This document shows, piece by piece, positions 20,929-30,174 of a stretch of 64,000 bases of DNA. The position numbers were made by a program, and so were the translations under genes. Numbering within the stretch: the stretch's first letter is position 1; each line of letters starts with the position of its first letter. The stretch comes from Rhizobiaceae bacterium (GTDB lineage Bacteria; Pseudomonadota; Alphaproteobacteria; Rhizobiales; Rhizobiaceae): NCBI GenBank assembly GCA_016742175.1, contig JACVCH010000008.1, positions 58,501 to 122,500 of the forward strand, given 5' to 3'. The notes beneath the pieces are model-generated. The model made no database searches and had not been told where the DNA came from. It saw only the letters and a program-made list of their open reading frames with translations.

Positions 20929-22065
20929 CTATGGCGCGCGCTGCTCGGGCGCGTCGTCCTGTGGCAGTTCGATTGTCGCACGCGTGCCTGGATCGGTGTC
21001 CTCCCAGGTAACCGTGGCCTTCAACTGTCGGCCAAGGGATCGGATGAGTTTCGTGCCGAACGAGGCCGCACCGTTGCCCTCGCCCATGCCGATGCCGTTG
21101 TCCTCGATGTCGATGCGGAACGTATTGCCGTTGCGCACGATGCGCGTCGTCAGGATGGGATGGTCCGTTCCATCGAAGGCATGTTTCAGTGCGTTGGTGA
21201 CGAGTTCGTTGACGATCAGCGCGAGCGGCGCGGCGCGGCTGGATGCAATGTCGGCATCGTCGAGTTCGAAGCGCGTCTCCATGTTCCGGTATCGCGACGC
21301 CGCGACGACGTCGTTGACCAGATCCTTCAGAAAATCGCCGACGTCGAAGCGTGCCACGTCGTCGGACTGGTAGAACCGGCGATGGACGGTCGACAGCGCC
21401 TCGACGCGGGACAGCATGTCCTGAAGCGACTGGCGAATGTTCTCGTCCGGGATCGTGCGTGCCTGCATGAGGATCAATGAAGACACCATCTGCAAGTTGT
21501 TCTTCACGCGGTGGTCGACCTCGTGCAGAAGCGCGGTCTTGGCTTCCAGCGCCGCATTGAGCTCGGCGGTGCGCGCCGCGACGGCGCGTTCGAACCGGTC
21601 CTTCTCGCGCAGGTTCTCGTGCTCGGTGCGCTTGCGGTCGGTCACGTCGAGCTGGGAAGCGAAGAAGAACTGCGTTTCGCCTTCCTCGTTGATGACGGGA
21701 CTGATGTAGAGCGCATTCCAGAAGGTCGAGCCATCCTTGCGGTAGTTCAGGATATCGATGTTGATGTCCTGCCGGTGCTCGATTGCCTCACGGATCGCCG
21801 AGACTGCTTCGGGGTCGGACTCCGGCCCCTGGAGAAAGCGGCAATTGCGTCCGACGATCTCGTCGCGCGCATATCCGCTCAGTTTCAGGAACGCGTCGTT
21901 GGCGAAGACGATCGGATTGTCCGGCTTGCGCGGATCGGTGATGATCATCGCCATTCGTGTCGCGCGGATGGCGGCAGCGAACGGATCTCCCTTGCCCTGT
22001 TCGGCATGAAGATCGTCGGTCATGTGCCAAGCGTCGGGACTTTCGCCCCTCGATTTCCAGTCCAT
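20929..22065 (-). CDS. Blue-light LOV-domain histidine kinase (HWE/HisKA_2 type)
   Basis: A soluble sensor kinase of 378 residues. The N-terminal PAS domain is a LOV domain: [10 protein letters not shown] with the photoactive Cys75, FMN contacts Asn107 and Asn117 in [19 protein letters not shown], and Gln138 in [13 protein letters not shown]. In characterised LOV proteins blue light forms a Cys-flavin adduct. A short coiled coil leads to the kinase: His185 in [20 protein letters not shown], then the N box [16 protein letters not shown] and the G box IEDNGIGMG. This is the architecture of Brucella and Erythrobacter LOV kinases. Its regulator gene lies 10 bases downstream. ATG 22065 has GGCGGG upstream; ATG 22023 is an alternative. 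Confidence 0.92.
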   Translation of the reverse strand: MDWKSRGESPDAWHMTDDLHAEQGKGDPFAAAIRATRMAMIITDPRKPDNPIVFANDAFLKLSGYARDEIVGRNCRFLQGPESDPEAVSAIREAIEHRQDINIDILNYRKDGSTFWNALYISPVINEEGETQFFFASQLDVTDRKRTEHENLREKDRFERAVAARTAELNAALEAKTALLHEVDHRVKNNLQMVSSLILMQARTIPDENIRQSLQDMLSRVEALSTVHRRFYQSDDVARFDVGDFLKDLVNDVVAASRYRNMETRFELDDADIASSRAAPLALIVNELVTNALKHAFDGTDHPILTTRIVRNGNTFRIDIEDNGIGMGEGNGAASFGTKLIRSLGRQLKATVTWEDTDPGTRATIELPQDDAPEQRAP

Positions 22066-22166
22066 ATCCCGCCAACCTTGGAGATGTTTGTCGAAGTTGG
22101 CGGGTTAACGGTGCTCGTGGCGACTTTGTTGCATCGAGGCCACGACCAAATGAGAATCAAAGCCGT

Positions 22167-22649
22167 TCAGGATTTTCTTTTGATTTCGATGGAACGTCCG
22201 GCCCGCTCGGGCTTTGGCAGGCCCGCATGGGCCGCGTGCATTGCCTTCATGTTCGCCAGGATGTCGCCCGGGAAGTGTGCGACCTTCGGTCCGTTCATGT
22301 CGACATGCAGCGTCAGGACCTCGCAAGTCGCGGCGAGCCAGCCGTCGACATGGCGCAGCTCCTGGTAGCCGTGAAAGCGCTTTTCGTCGAAGTCGAGCAA
22401 CTGGAAGGTGCAGGTCACCTTGTTGCCCAGATGCAGTTCGCGCACGAAGCAGACGTGGATTTCGGCCGTGTACGTGGTCAGCCGACGCTCCTCGGCATAG
22501 TCCGGCCCCATGCCCAGCATGGCGAAGGCCTCGTCGGAGCAGCGGTCGAACAGAACGTTGTAGTAGGCCATGTTGAGATGGCCGTTATAGTCGATCCAGT
22601 CCTTCTCGACTTCCATCTCGCGGGACACGACGGGTGCTGCAATCGACAT
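22167..22649 (-). CDS. Hotdog-fold acyl-CoA thioesterase
   Basis: A 160-residue thioesterase of the 4-hydroxybenzoyl-CoA/YbgC-like hotdog family. The N-terminal signature is KDWIDYNGHLNMAYYNVLFD, with the catalytic Asp in the DYNGH segment. The strands VCFVRELHLGNKVTCTFQLL and the DEKRFHGYQELRH region follow. Similar proteins occur beside carnitine or fatty-acid genes, but none is here, so the substrate is unknown. AGGAGGA lies upstream of ATG 22649. It is about 100 bases upstream of the LOV kinase on the same strand and divergent from the FAD-linked dehydrogenase. Confidence 0.87.
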   Translation of the reverse strand: MSIAAPVVSREMEVEKDWIDYNGHLNMAYYNVLFDRCSDEAFAMLGMGPDYAEERRLTTYTAEIHVCFVRELHLGNKVTCTFQLLDFDEKRFHGYQELRHVDGWLAATCEVLTLHVDMNGPKVAHFPGDILANMKAMHAAHAGLPKPERAGRSIEIKRKS

Positions 22650-22787
22650 GTGGGTGGTTCCTCCTGTTCCGGTTTCGACTTAGGGTCCAACGCAAACCGA
22701 AACCGATTTGCAGGTCCGGCGGATAGCGATACAGAACGAGGAAGCGGTGGTCCACACGAGGGGCGGCCGCAGAGCGGAGGAACGGAC

Positions 22788-24203
22788 ATGGCACTGGCGG
22801 AACTCGTCGACATCGAACGCAACGAGACCGGCATCGCGGCGGTCCTGGCGGCATTGGCCGAAGAGTTCGGCGAGCGGTTCCAGACTGGCCGGGCGATCCG
22901 CGAGCAGCACGCGCATTCGACCAGCTACATCCCCGCGCAGCTTCCCGACGGCGTCGTTTTTGCCGAATCGGAGGGCGAGGTTCAGACGGTCGTGCGGCTT
23001 TGCGCCAAGCACCGCGTGCCGGTGATCGCCTTCGGCACCGGCACCTCGCTCGAAGGCCACGTCAATGCGCCGGGCGGCGGCATCTCGCTCGACCTTTCGC
23101 GCATGAACCGCGTGACGTCCGTCAATGCCGAAGACCTCGACTGCACGGTCGAGCCCGGCGTCACGCGCGAGGCGCTGAACACGCATCTGCGCGACACGGG
23201 CCTCTTCTTCCCGATCGATCCGGGTGCCAATGCCAGCCTCGGCGGCATGGCGTCGACCCGAGCCTCCGGCACCAATGCCGTGCGCTACGGCACGATGCGC
23301 GACAACGTCATCTCGCTGCGCGCCGTCATGCCCGACGGGCGCATCGTCCAGACCGGGCGGCGGGCGCGCAAGTCGTCGGCCGGCTACGATCTGACGCGGC
23401 TCCTGATCGGCGCGGAAGGCACGCTCGGCATCATCACCTCGCTGACCCTGAAGCTCTACGGCATCCCGCAGGCGATTTCCGGCGGCGTCTGCCAGTTTCC
23501 GAGCGTCGATGCGGCCTGCCAGGCGGTGATCGCGACGATCCAGATGGGCATCCCGGTCGCCCGCATCGAACTCATCAACGCGCTCGGCATGCGTTCGCTC
23601 AACCAGTACTCCAAGCTTTCCTACGCGGAGAGCCCCTGCCTCTTCCTCGAATTCCACGGTTCGGAAACCGGCGTTGGCGAGCAGGCCGAACTCTTTGGCG
23701 AGATCGCCGACGAATATGGCGGCGGACCGTTCCAGTGGACCAACGTCGCCGAGGAACGCGCGAAGCTGTGGAAGGCGCGGCACGATGCCTATTGGGCCGG
23801 GCTGACGCTGCGGCCGGGAGCCAAGGCGCTGACCACAGATGTCTGCGTGCCGATCTCGCGGCTTGCCGAATGCATCGGCGAGACCGAGGCGGACATTGCC
23901 GAACACGGCCTGATCGCGCCGATCGTCGGCCATGTCGGCGACGGCAATTTCCACGTCATGGTGCTGATCGACGTCGAGAACCCGAAGGAAATCGCCGAGG
24001 CGGAGGCCTTTGTCGGCCGGCTCAACATGCGCGCCATCGCCATGGACGGCACCTGCACCGGCGAACACGGCGTCGGGCAGGGCAAGGTCGGCTATCTCAT
24101 CCATGAACTCGGCCCCGGCCTCGACATCATGCGCGCGATCAAGCGGGCGCTCGATCCGGACAACATCATGAATCCGGGGAAAATCCTGCCGCGCGCGCAA
24201 TAA
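22788..24203 (+). CDS. FAD-linked oxidase, D-lactate dehydrogenase (cytochrome)/GlcD-like
   Basis: A 471-residue flavoprotein of the GlcD/DLD group that oxidises D-lactate, glycolate or related 2-hydroxy acids and passes electrons to the respiratory chain. The FAD-binding domain is seen in VIAFGTGTSLEGHVNAPGGG, DPGANASLGGMASTRASGTN and GAEGTLGIITSLTLKL. The C-terminal cap has the metal-site motif GHVGDGNFH and ends in CTGEHGVGQGK and LDPDNIMNPGKILP. ATG 22788 has GCGGAGG just upstream; the open frame running back to 21957 is antisense to other genes. The exact substrate cannot be read from sequence. Confidence 0.92.
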   Translation: MALAELVDIERNETGIAAVLAALAEEFGERFQTGRAIREQHAHSTSYIPAQLPDGVVFAESEGEVQTVVRLCAKHRVPVIAFGTGTSLEGHVNAPGGGISLDLSRMNRVTSVNAEDLDCTVEPGVTREALNTHLRDTGLFFPIDPGANASLGGMASTRASGTNAVRYGTMRDNVISLRAVMPDGRIVQTGRRARKSSAGYDLTRLLIGAEGTLGIITSLTLKLYGIPQAISGGVCQFPSVDAACQAVIATIQMGIPVARIELINALGMRSLNQYSKLSYAESPCLFLEFHGSETGVGEQAELFGEIADEYGGGPFQWTNVAEERAKLWKARHDAYWAGLTLRPGAKALTTDVCVPISRLAECIGETEADIAEHGLIAPIVGHVGDGNFHVMVLIDVENPKEIAEAEAFVGRLNMRAIAMDGTCTGEHGVGQGKVGYLIHELGPGLDIMRAIKRALDPDNIMNPGKILPRAQ

Positions 24204-24322
24204 TGAACGGCCAAATCGGGTTTGCCACTGTATCGACGCGGACAAGCCGCTAAAGTCGGCGGCAACGCGGACATCTGAGCGGGAGCGGATCGCTGGCGCG
24301 CCTCTTTGTCATCATCGGCGGA

Positions 24323-27300
24323 TTGATCGTCCTGGCGCTGTCCATCGCGCTGGTGGGGCCGTTCTTCGTCGACTGGACGTCCTACCGCGCCGATTTCGAG
24401 CGCGAGGCGAGCCGCATCCTCGGCCGCGAGGTCACGGTCGAGGGCGAGGCGAGTGCGCGGCTTTTGCCCTTCCCTTCGGTCACCTTCGCCGATGTCTCCG
24501 TCGCCGGCGGCCCCGGCGGCGAGCCCGCCATGCGGGTCGATACCTTCTCGATGGACGCCGAACTCGCGCCGTTCCTGCGCGGCGAGATCCTGATCTTCGA
24601 CATGCGGCTCGTCCGTCCCATCATGACCGTCGAGCTCGACGAGAATGGCGGACTCGACTGGATCGAGCGGCCCGGCGACGATGCGGCGCGGCTGATCACC
24701 TTCGAGAACATTTCCGTCGAGGACGGCGAATTGCGCCTCTTCCACCGCAAGAGCGGCAGGCTGCACCGGATTTCCAATCTCGACGCCCGGATTTCGGCCC
24801 AGACGCTTGCCGGGCCGTGGCGGCTCGACGGCACCGGGGCGATCGACGGTGTGCAGACCTCGATCGGACTTTCGACCGGCACCTATGAGAACGACGCCAT
24901 CCGCGTCAGGCTTCGGGCAGCGCCTTTCGGATCGCCTTTTCACGTCGAAACCGACGGAAGCGCGCAGGTTTTGGACAGAAAAGCCGTCTATTCGGGCCAG
25001 TTTCGCGCCGAACTCGTCTCGAATGAGCCCGAAAACGGCACGGCTCCGGCCGTTTCAGCCCATCGTTTGACCGGACGTTTCGATCTCGACCACGACGCGC
25101 TCGGCATTCCCGAGTTCACCTACCAGACCGGGCCGGTCGAAAATCCGTACATCGCGAGCGGCCGCGGCGAGCTCGATTTCGGCGCCGAGCCGCGCTTCCA
25201 CATCGCCGCCGACGGCGCGCAGATCCGGCTCGACGAGGGGGTGGAGCCGGGCATGGCGAGCCTCGAGACGCGGCTTGCCGGCATCGAGCGCTTGCTCGCC
25301 GCGCTGCCGAAGCCGGCGATCCCCGGCAATGTCGAGGTCAGCCTGCCGGCGCTTGTTGCCGGAGATACGACGATCCGGGACCTGAGTCTCGACGCCGAGC
25401 CGTCTGAAACAGGTTGGAAGATCAACACCTTGCGGGCGCTTCTTCCGGGCCGATCGACGATCGAGGCGCGCGGCGATCTTTCCGCCGGGGACGGGCTGGA
25501 ATTCCAGGGCGAGCTTCTGGTCGCCGTCAACCAGCCCTCGGGCTTCGCGACCTGGCTCGCGCGCGACGTCGACGACGCGATCCGGCGCCTGCCGCCGGGC
25601 GGCTTCAGCGCCGACGTGGCGCTTTCGCGCGAGCGCCAGTCGTTCCGCAATCTCGAACTGGCACTCGGCGGCGCCGTTTTCCGCGGTGAACTCGACAGCG
25701 CGACGCCGGCGGAGATGCGGCCTTCGCTGCGCATCGCGCTCGATGGCGACCGGCTCGACCTTGCCGCCATGCGCGCCTTCGCCTCGCTCTTCGTCGACGA
25801 CAGCGGCACGGCGCGGCTGGAGGACCGGGACGTCGATATCGACCTGAAGGCCGGGCCGGTGATGCTGGACGGGCTGGAAGCCGGGACGCTCGATACGGCC
25901 GTCCGGCTGCGCGCGGGGCAGATCGAGGTGGACCGGCTGGCGATCGGCGACCTTGCCGGCACGAATGTCAGCGCGACCGCTTCGCTGCACGGGCTTGGCG
26001 ACACGCCGACCGGCCATGTCGACGCCTCGGTGATCGCGGTCGATCTCGCGCCGCTGGTCGACGCGCTCGCCGCGCGCTTTTCCGACAATGCAGCGCTGGC
26101 GCAATTGGCGGCCCGCGCGGCTGCCTATCCGGGGCTGTTCGAGGATGCGGAACTCGATGTCGTCGCCAGCGCCGTCGAAGGCGAGGGCGGGGCGGTGAGC
26201 GCCAATGGACGCTTCGGCGGAACGGCGCTGCAACTGACGCTGACGAGCCCGCGCACGGACGGGCCGATCGCCAGTCTGCCGCTCGACCTCAATCTCTCCC
26301 TGAAGAACGACGAGCCCGCCGCGCTCTACGCGCTCGCCGGCCTGCCCGGCCTGCCGCTCGGCTTTGTCGGCCCGGCCGAACTCACCGCGCGGATGGCGGG
26401 CGAATTGTCGCGCGGGGCGCAAACCGCTCTCGGCCTTCGCGGCGACGGGCTCGATGCCTCGTTCGACGGAACGCTGCAGGTCGAGGGCGGCGATCCCGTC
26501 GTCAACGGGACGATCGCGATCGATGCGGACGATCTGTCGGGCTGGCTGGCGACGGCGGGCGTGTCCCTGCCCGGCATGACGGCGGGGCTGCCGTTCGACC
26601 TTCGCGCCGGCATCGACGTCGAGGACGGGCTCGTCGTCCTTTCCGATCTTTCGGGGACCGCGCTCGACCAGGCGCTGAACGGCGACCTCAACCTCGAAAT
26701 GCGCGACGGGCGCCCGCATCTTGCCGGCGCGCTCGCCTTGCCGGACATCGATCTTGGCTGGCTCGCCTCGCTCGTCGTCGGCGAAGCGGCGCTGGCGGAT
26801 GGCGCGGTGCCGTTCGCCGCTGCGCCCAGCGACGTCTTCAGCGCGAACGTCGCGATGCGGGCCGACCGGGCGGAGATCGGGCCGGAGACGCTGAGCGACA
26901 TGTCGGCCGAACTGCGCTACGGGCCGGACGGCCTCAGGCTCAACGACCTGACCGGCCGGTTCGCCGGCGGCGCGTTGGAGGGCTTTGCCGAACTTTCCAA
27001 CAATGGCGGCACCGGGCTCTTCCAGGCGCAGCTTGCGCTGGCCGGCGGCTCGCTTGCAGATGCGCTGAACCAGCCGGCGCTGACCGGCGCATTCGACCTT
27101 TCGGCGGTGGCAAGTTCGAATGGGCGCACGCTCGACACGCTGATGAGCGCGCTGTCGGGCACGGTCAGCCTCGACGTGCCGCAAGTCGCCATTTCCGGGC
27201 TCGACGGCGATGCCTTTGCCGCGCTTGTCGCCGAGGCCGACCGGATCGGGCGCGACATCAACGAGGCGGCGACGCAGGGCTTTGCGCCGCAGATCATCGG

Positions 27301-28150
27301 GCAGGGCGTGTTCGAGGCACAGCTTGGCGAAATCGCGCTTTCGATGGCCGGCGGACAATTGCGCGCCCCGCCGATCCGGCTCGATGGGGCGGCGGCGGAT
27401 GTGAGCGCCGATCTGCGCGCGGACCTGACGCGGGGCAGCGTCGCGGTCGATGCGCTCGTCACCTATGATCCGGGCGACGAGCAACTGGTCGGCTCGACGC
27501 CGGCGGTGCGCATTCTCGTCGACGGGCCGCCGAGCGCGCCCGATATCCGGTTCGACACCCAGCCGCTCGCCCAGTTCCTGACTCAGCGCGCGCTCGAGAT
27601 CGAGCAGGCGCGGGTCGAGGCGATGCAGGCGAGCCTTCTCGAAGCGCAGCGCCTGCGCCGCGAAAACCGCTACTTCGCCGCGCTCGAACAGGACCGGCTG
27701 CAACGTGTCGAAGAGCGCCGACGCGAGGAGGCCGAAGCCTTCCTGCGCGCCGAGGCGGCGCGGATCGCCCGCGAGGCGGCCGAAGAGGGGCGGCGTCGGG
27801 CCGAGGAAGCCGAACGCGCGGCCGAGGAAGCGGCGCGTGCGGAAGAGGAAGCTGCCCGACAGGCGCAGGAAGAGGCTGCGCGCCGGCTTGAAGAGGCCGA
27901 GCGCGTGCGACGGGCGGCGGAGGAAGCGGCGCCGGAGCCGGAGCCGGAACCAGCGCCCCAGGCCGAAGAAATCGACCCGTTCCGCCTCGACGTCGAGCGC
28001 TTCCTGCAGCAGGACGGCGCGTTCGAGACGGAGTCCCCACCCGCGGCGCCGACGACGACGGCTCCGGATTCCCCGCCGGCGGGCGCGGGCGTCCTCAGGC
28101 CGGAAAGCCTGACGATCGACGGGATTCTCGGGCGCGACGGGCTTTTTTAG
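24323..28150 (+). CDS. AsmA family protein, very large
   Basis: AsmA-like proteins are inner-membrane-anchored bridges in the periplasm, linked to phospholipid transport and outer-membrane assembly. The N-terminal span and FFVDWTSYRADFEREASRILGR are typical. Lipid-groove beta repeats follow for about 1,050 residues, including the conserved TLDTLMSALSGTVSLD region and the end SAPDIRFDTQPLAQFL. The last 200 residues are an unusual Glu/Ala/Arg-rich predicted helix (about 1090-1210) and a short conserved tail. The start is doubtful: TTG 24323 truncates the family N-terminus, while CTG 24293 behind GGGAGCGG would restore LARLFVIIGGLIVL. There is no ATG or GTG in frame there. Confidence 0.9.
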   Translation: MIVLALSIALVGPFFVDWTSYRADFEREASRILGREVTVEGEASARLLPFPSVTFADVSVAGGPGGEPAMRVDTFSMDAELAPFLRGEILIFDMRLVRPIMTVELDENGGLDWIERPGDDAARLITFENISVEDGELRLFHRKSGRLHRISNLDARISAQTLAGPWRLDGTGAIDGVQTSIGLSTGTYENDAIRVRLRAAPFGSPFHVETDGSAQVLDRKAVYSGQFRAELVSNEPENGTAPAVSAHRLTGRFDLDHDALGIPEFTYQTGPVENPYIASGRGELDFGAEPRFHIAADGAQIRLDEGVEPGMASLETRLAGIERLLAALPKPAIPGNVEVSLPALVAGDTTIRDLSLDAEPSETGWKINTLRALLPGRSTIEARGDLSAGDGLEFQGELLVAVNQPSGFATWLARDVDDAIRRLPPGGFSADVALSRERQSFRNLELALGGAVFRGELDSATPAEMRPSLRIALDGDRLDLAAMRAFASLFVDDSGTARLEDRDVDIDLKAGPVMLDGLEAGTLDTAVRLRAGQIEVDRLAIGDLAGTNVSATASLHGLGDTPTGHVDASVIAVDLAPLVDALAARFSDNAALAQLAARAAAYPGLFEDAELDVVASAVEGEGGAVSANGRFGGTALQLTLTSPRTDGPIASLPLDLNLSLKNDEPAALYALAGLPGLPLGFVGPAELTARMAGELSRGAQTALGLRGDGLDASFDGTLQVEGGDPVVNGTIAIDADDLSGWLATAGVSLPGMTAGLPFDLRAGIDVEDGLVVLSDLSGTALDQALNGDLNLEMRDGRPHLAGALALPDIDLGWLASLVVGEAALADGAVPFAAAPSDVFSANVAMRADRAEIGPETLSDMSAELRYGPDGLRLNDLTGRFAGGALEGFAELSNNGGTGLFQAQLALAGGSLADALNQPALTGAFDLSAVASSNGRTLDTLMSALSGTVSLDVPQVAISGLDGDAFAALVAEADRIGRDINEAATQGFAPQIIGQGVFEAQLGEIALSMAGGQLRAPPIRLDGAAADVSADLRADLTRGSVAVDALVTYDPGDEQLVGSTPAVRILVDGPPSAPDIRFDTQPLAQFLTQRALEIEQARVEAMQASLLEAQRLRRENRYFAALEQDRLQRVEERRREEAEAFLRAEAARIAREAAEEGRRRAEEAERAAEEAARAEEEAARQAQEEAARRLEEAERVRRAAEEAAPEPEPEPAPQAEEIDPFRLDVERFLQQDGAFETESPPAAPTTTAPDSPPAGAGVLRPESLTIDGILGRDGLF

Positions 28151-28165
28151 ACCACGCACCCTTGA

Positions 28166-28396
28166 TCAGACATGTGGGCCATTTCGGGCCTTCAGGTCGT
28201 CGAGGACGAACAGGCGCAGGGCCGAGGAGAGGTTGGTGCGCCTGTCGCGCGTCGCGTCGATCTCGGCGATGAGCGCGGCCAGCGCGAGTTCCCGCCCGGC
28301 CGCGATGCGGGAAAGTTCGTCGAAGAAGGCGTCTTCCAGCGAAATGCTCGTCCGGTGGCCGCGGATCGCGACGGAGCGCTTGACGATGCCGCTCAT
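28166..28396 (-). CDS. Ribbon-helix-helix domain protein
   Basis: A 76-residue protein beginning MSGIVKRSVAIRGHRTSISL and continuing EDAFFDELSRIAAGRELALAAL. It fits the RHH_4 type: a strand followed by two helices, usually DNA binding and dimeric. The C-terminus is basic (RNGPHV). It overlaps the DUF4169 gene by four bases (ATGA), so the two are coupled, and both sit downstream of sspB. The pairing of these small genes is common in rhizobia; a target is unknown. Confidence 0.85.
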   Translation of the reverse strand: MSGIVKRSVAIRGHRTSISLEDAFFDELSRIAAGRELALAALIAEIDATRDRRTNLSSALRLFVLDDLKARNGPHV

Positions 28397-28581
28397 TCGT
28401 CCGTGTCGGAGGAGAGCTTGTGCGCGTCGAGATGGGCGTCGCGCGCCTTCTCTTCCGCTTCCTGCACGTCGCGCTCGGCAAGCGTGCGGCCGTGCTTGCG
28501 GCGGTTCGCCTCGGCGGTGGCGGCGTCCTCGTCCCGCTTGCGGCGCTTGCGCACCTGGCGGAGATTGACGACCTCGCCCAT
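28393..28581 (-). CDS. DUF4169 family protein
   Basis: A 62-residue highly charged protein. The start MGEVVNLRQVRKRRKRDEDA and the Glu/Ala/Arg-rich helix that follows (AEANRRKHGRTLAERD) match DUF4169. No function is known. It lies two bases downstream of sspB and overlaps the RHH gene, giving a compact sspB-DUF4169-RHH operon. Confidence 0.88.
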   Translation of the reverse strand: MGEVVNLRQVRKRRKRDEDAATAEANRRKHGRTLAERDVQEAEEKARDAHLDAHKLSSDTDE

Positions 28582-28583
28582 CG

Positions 28584-29138
28584 CTACTTCTTGCGGAAGG
28601 AATCGAGGGAGACGACCTGCGCGCCGCCCTTTTCGGCGGCTTTCTCGCCGGCCTCGTCGTCCTTGGTGGCGATTTCCACCTTTTCCGCCTTCTTGGCCGA
28701 GGCGGGCTTCTTGGCGGGCGTCGGGACGGGCTTGATCTCGGCGACGGGCTCGCTGACGAGATCCGCCGCATCCTCGGACTCGGCACGCACGTCGAACTCA
28801 AGCTCGAAATTCACCGACGGATCGTAGAAGCCGCGCACGGCGGAGAACGGGATTTCCAGCTTTTCCGGCACGTCGGCGAAGGAGAGACCGACCTCGAAGC
28901 CGGCATCCGTCACCTTCAGGTCCCAGTACTGGAACTGGATGACGATGGTCATCTGGTCCGGATAGCGCTCGCGCAGGCGGCTCGAAATGCGCACGCCGGG
29001 CGCGCGGGTGAGGAAGGTGATGAAGAAGTGGTGGTTGCCCGGCAGGCCGGTCTTCGACACTTCGGACAGGACCTTGCGCATGACGCCGCGCAGGGCTTCC
29101 TGCGCGAGAATGTCGTAGCGGATCAAGTCTTCGGCCAT
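28584..29138 (-). CDS. sspB: ClpXP adaptor SspB, alphaproteobacterial type
   Basis: SspB tethers ssrA-tagged and other substrates to the ClpXP protease. From ATG 29138 the product has 184 residues. The substrate-binding fold is LIRYDILAQEALRGVMRKVL, HFFITFLTRAPGVRIS and QFQYWDLKVTDAGFEVGLSF. A disordered Lys/Ala/Glu linker ends in the ClpX-binding tail VVSLDSFRKK. The frame is open 15 codons further upstream, but MAEDLIRYD is the conserved start. The ssrA gene whose tag SspB recognises lies 0.7 kb away on the same strand. Confidence 0.95.
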   Translation of the reverse strand: MAEDLIRYDILAQEALRGVMRKVLSEVSKTGLPGNHHFFITFLTRAPGVRISSRLRERYPDQMTIVIQFQYWDLKVTDAGFEVGLSFADVPEKLEIPFSAVRGFYDPSVNFELEFDVRAESEDAADLVSEPVAEIKPVPTPAKKPASAKKAEKVEIATKDDEAGEKAAEKGGAQVVSLDSFRKK

Positions 29139-29207
29139 TGTTCGCCTGCGCATCCTGAATCGTTTCGTCCATGGTGTAGTCAAGCTTCAGGCCGAGGTAA
29201 ACCGGAT

Positions 29208-29765
29208 TCAGGATTCCGGCGCGGCAGCGGCGATCACCTCGCGGACGAAGGCCACACGCTCGGTGACCGTGGCGAGCGGAAGGCGCACGATCTCGTAGCC
29301 GAATTCGCGGTAGGCGGGCTCGACGGCTTCGCTCGTGGCGGCGGCCTCCGCCGGGCTCTGGTCGCGCTCGCCGTCGTTGCGATAGATCTGCGGCCAGTGC
29401 GGGGCGACGAAGACAACCGCATTGTAGCGCAGGCGCCGGGCGGCGTTGATGAAGTGGTCTGGGACGGACGTGTTCATCAGGCGCAGATAGCCGACGAGAT
29501 CAGGCATGCCGCGGTCGAAGAGGACCGGGCCGGCAAGGCGCTGCGCCTCGTCATGGTTGCGCATGTCGAAGGCGAGCATCAGTTCGGCGAAGAAGGCCGG
29601 GTCGTCGCCGCGCGGCGACGCGCCGATCGCCTGCCGCGCCCTGATGAGGGACCGTCCGGCTTCGGGCATCGCGGCAAAGCCTTCGGCGGCAAGCGCCGCG
29701 ATCAGCGTCAACTTGCCCGTACCCGGGCCGCCGGTGAAGACGAAAAAGCGTTCCGTTCCAGTCAT
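29208..29765 (-). CDS. AAA family ATPase (AAA_28-like NTP-binding protein)
   Basis: A 185-residue P-loop protein of the AAA_28 group, of unknown role. The motif is FFVFTGGPGTGKLTLIAALA. The residue after the P-loop Lys is Leu (codon TTG), where Ser or Thr normally binds magnesium, although a Thr follows it. Other family features are GPVLFDRGMPDLVGYL and VFVAPHWPQIYRNDGERDQS. ATG 29765 has GAGG five bases upstream; the frame is open 17 codons more. It lies between sspB and ssrA on the same strand, without obvious functional links. Confidence 0.82.
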   Translation of the reverse strand: MTGTERFFVFTGGPGTGKLTLIAALAAEGFAAMPEAGRSLIRARQAIGASPRGDDPAFFAELMLAFDMRNHDEAQRLAGPVLFDRGMPDLVGYLRLMNTSVPDHFINAARRLRYNAVVFVAPHWPQIYRNDGERDQSPAEAAATSEAVEPAYREFGYEIVRLPLATVTERVAFVREVIAAAAPES

Positions 29766-29837
29766 CTGGCCTCGTTTCATGGCAAAGAGAATCATCTGCG
29801 CGAGGCGCGGCGACAAGGGTGCGGGAATGGGGGAGAA

Positions 29838-30170
29838 GTGGAGGTTTCTGTTGCCAGGTACCTCCGAACCCCGCCTAAAGGTGCGAACCCATAGGGCTTG
29901 ATTTGAAGCTATCGCACCGCATTAAGCGGCGAGACGTGCTTCCGCATAGTTGTCGTTTGCAACTACTATTGTAGCCCGATAACGGTGGTACAATGCCGGG
30001 TACAGCGTACTGTCTTTCAACGTCCGTCGATCCCATTTCACCCCCATCAGCAGCCCGTCCGACAGACAGGTCGCGCGGGCGGGTTCCTGGTGGAGGTGGC
30101 GGTTTCGAAACCGCGTCCGGTCCATCTATTGCACAGTCGGTTTAGCACCATAGCCGCCTTGCGACGGCAG
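29838..30170 (-). ncRNA. ssrA: Transfer-messenger RNA, permuted two-piece alphaproteobacterial type
   Basis: tmRNA rescues stalled ribosomes and tags proteins for ClpXP. On the minus strand the order is acceptor piece, intervening loop, coding piece. The acceptor piece has a T-arm GCGGTTTCGAAACCGC and ends CACCTCCACCA (3' CCA at about 30088). The coding piece begins GGGGGTGAAATGGGATCGAC near 30048; its GGGGGUG pairs with CACCUCC in a 7-bp acceptor stem. The tag frame is 29960-29922, encoding ANDNYAEARLAA then TAA, followed by the P5 stem GGTGCGA/TCGCACC. The 5' and 3' ends are estimates: the 3' end is put after the GGAGGT/ACCTCC pairing at 29840-29865. Confidence 0.93.
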
Positions 30171-30174
30171 CTCA

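Noticed and set aside
25055..28159. Very long open frame (about 1,030 codons) antisense to the AsmA-like gene
   Set aside because: It is a high-GC shadow with Arg/Ala-rich, repeat-free translation and no recognisable motif; the plus-strand AsmA frame is clearly the real gene. The same applies to long antisense frames over recN, ligA, uvrD, ilvB, dnaE2 and others.
29922..30125. A 67-codon minus-strand frame that looks like a small protein
   Set aside because: Its end is the tmRNA tag and it runs through the intervening loop and acceptor piece, so it is not a protein gene.
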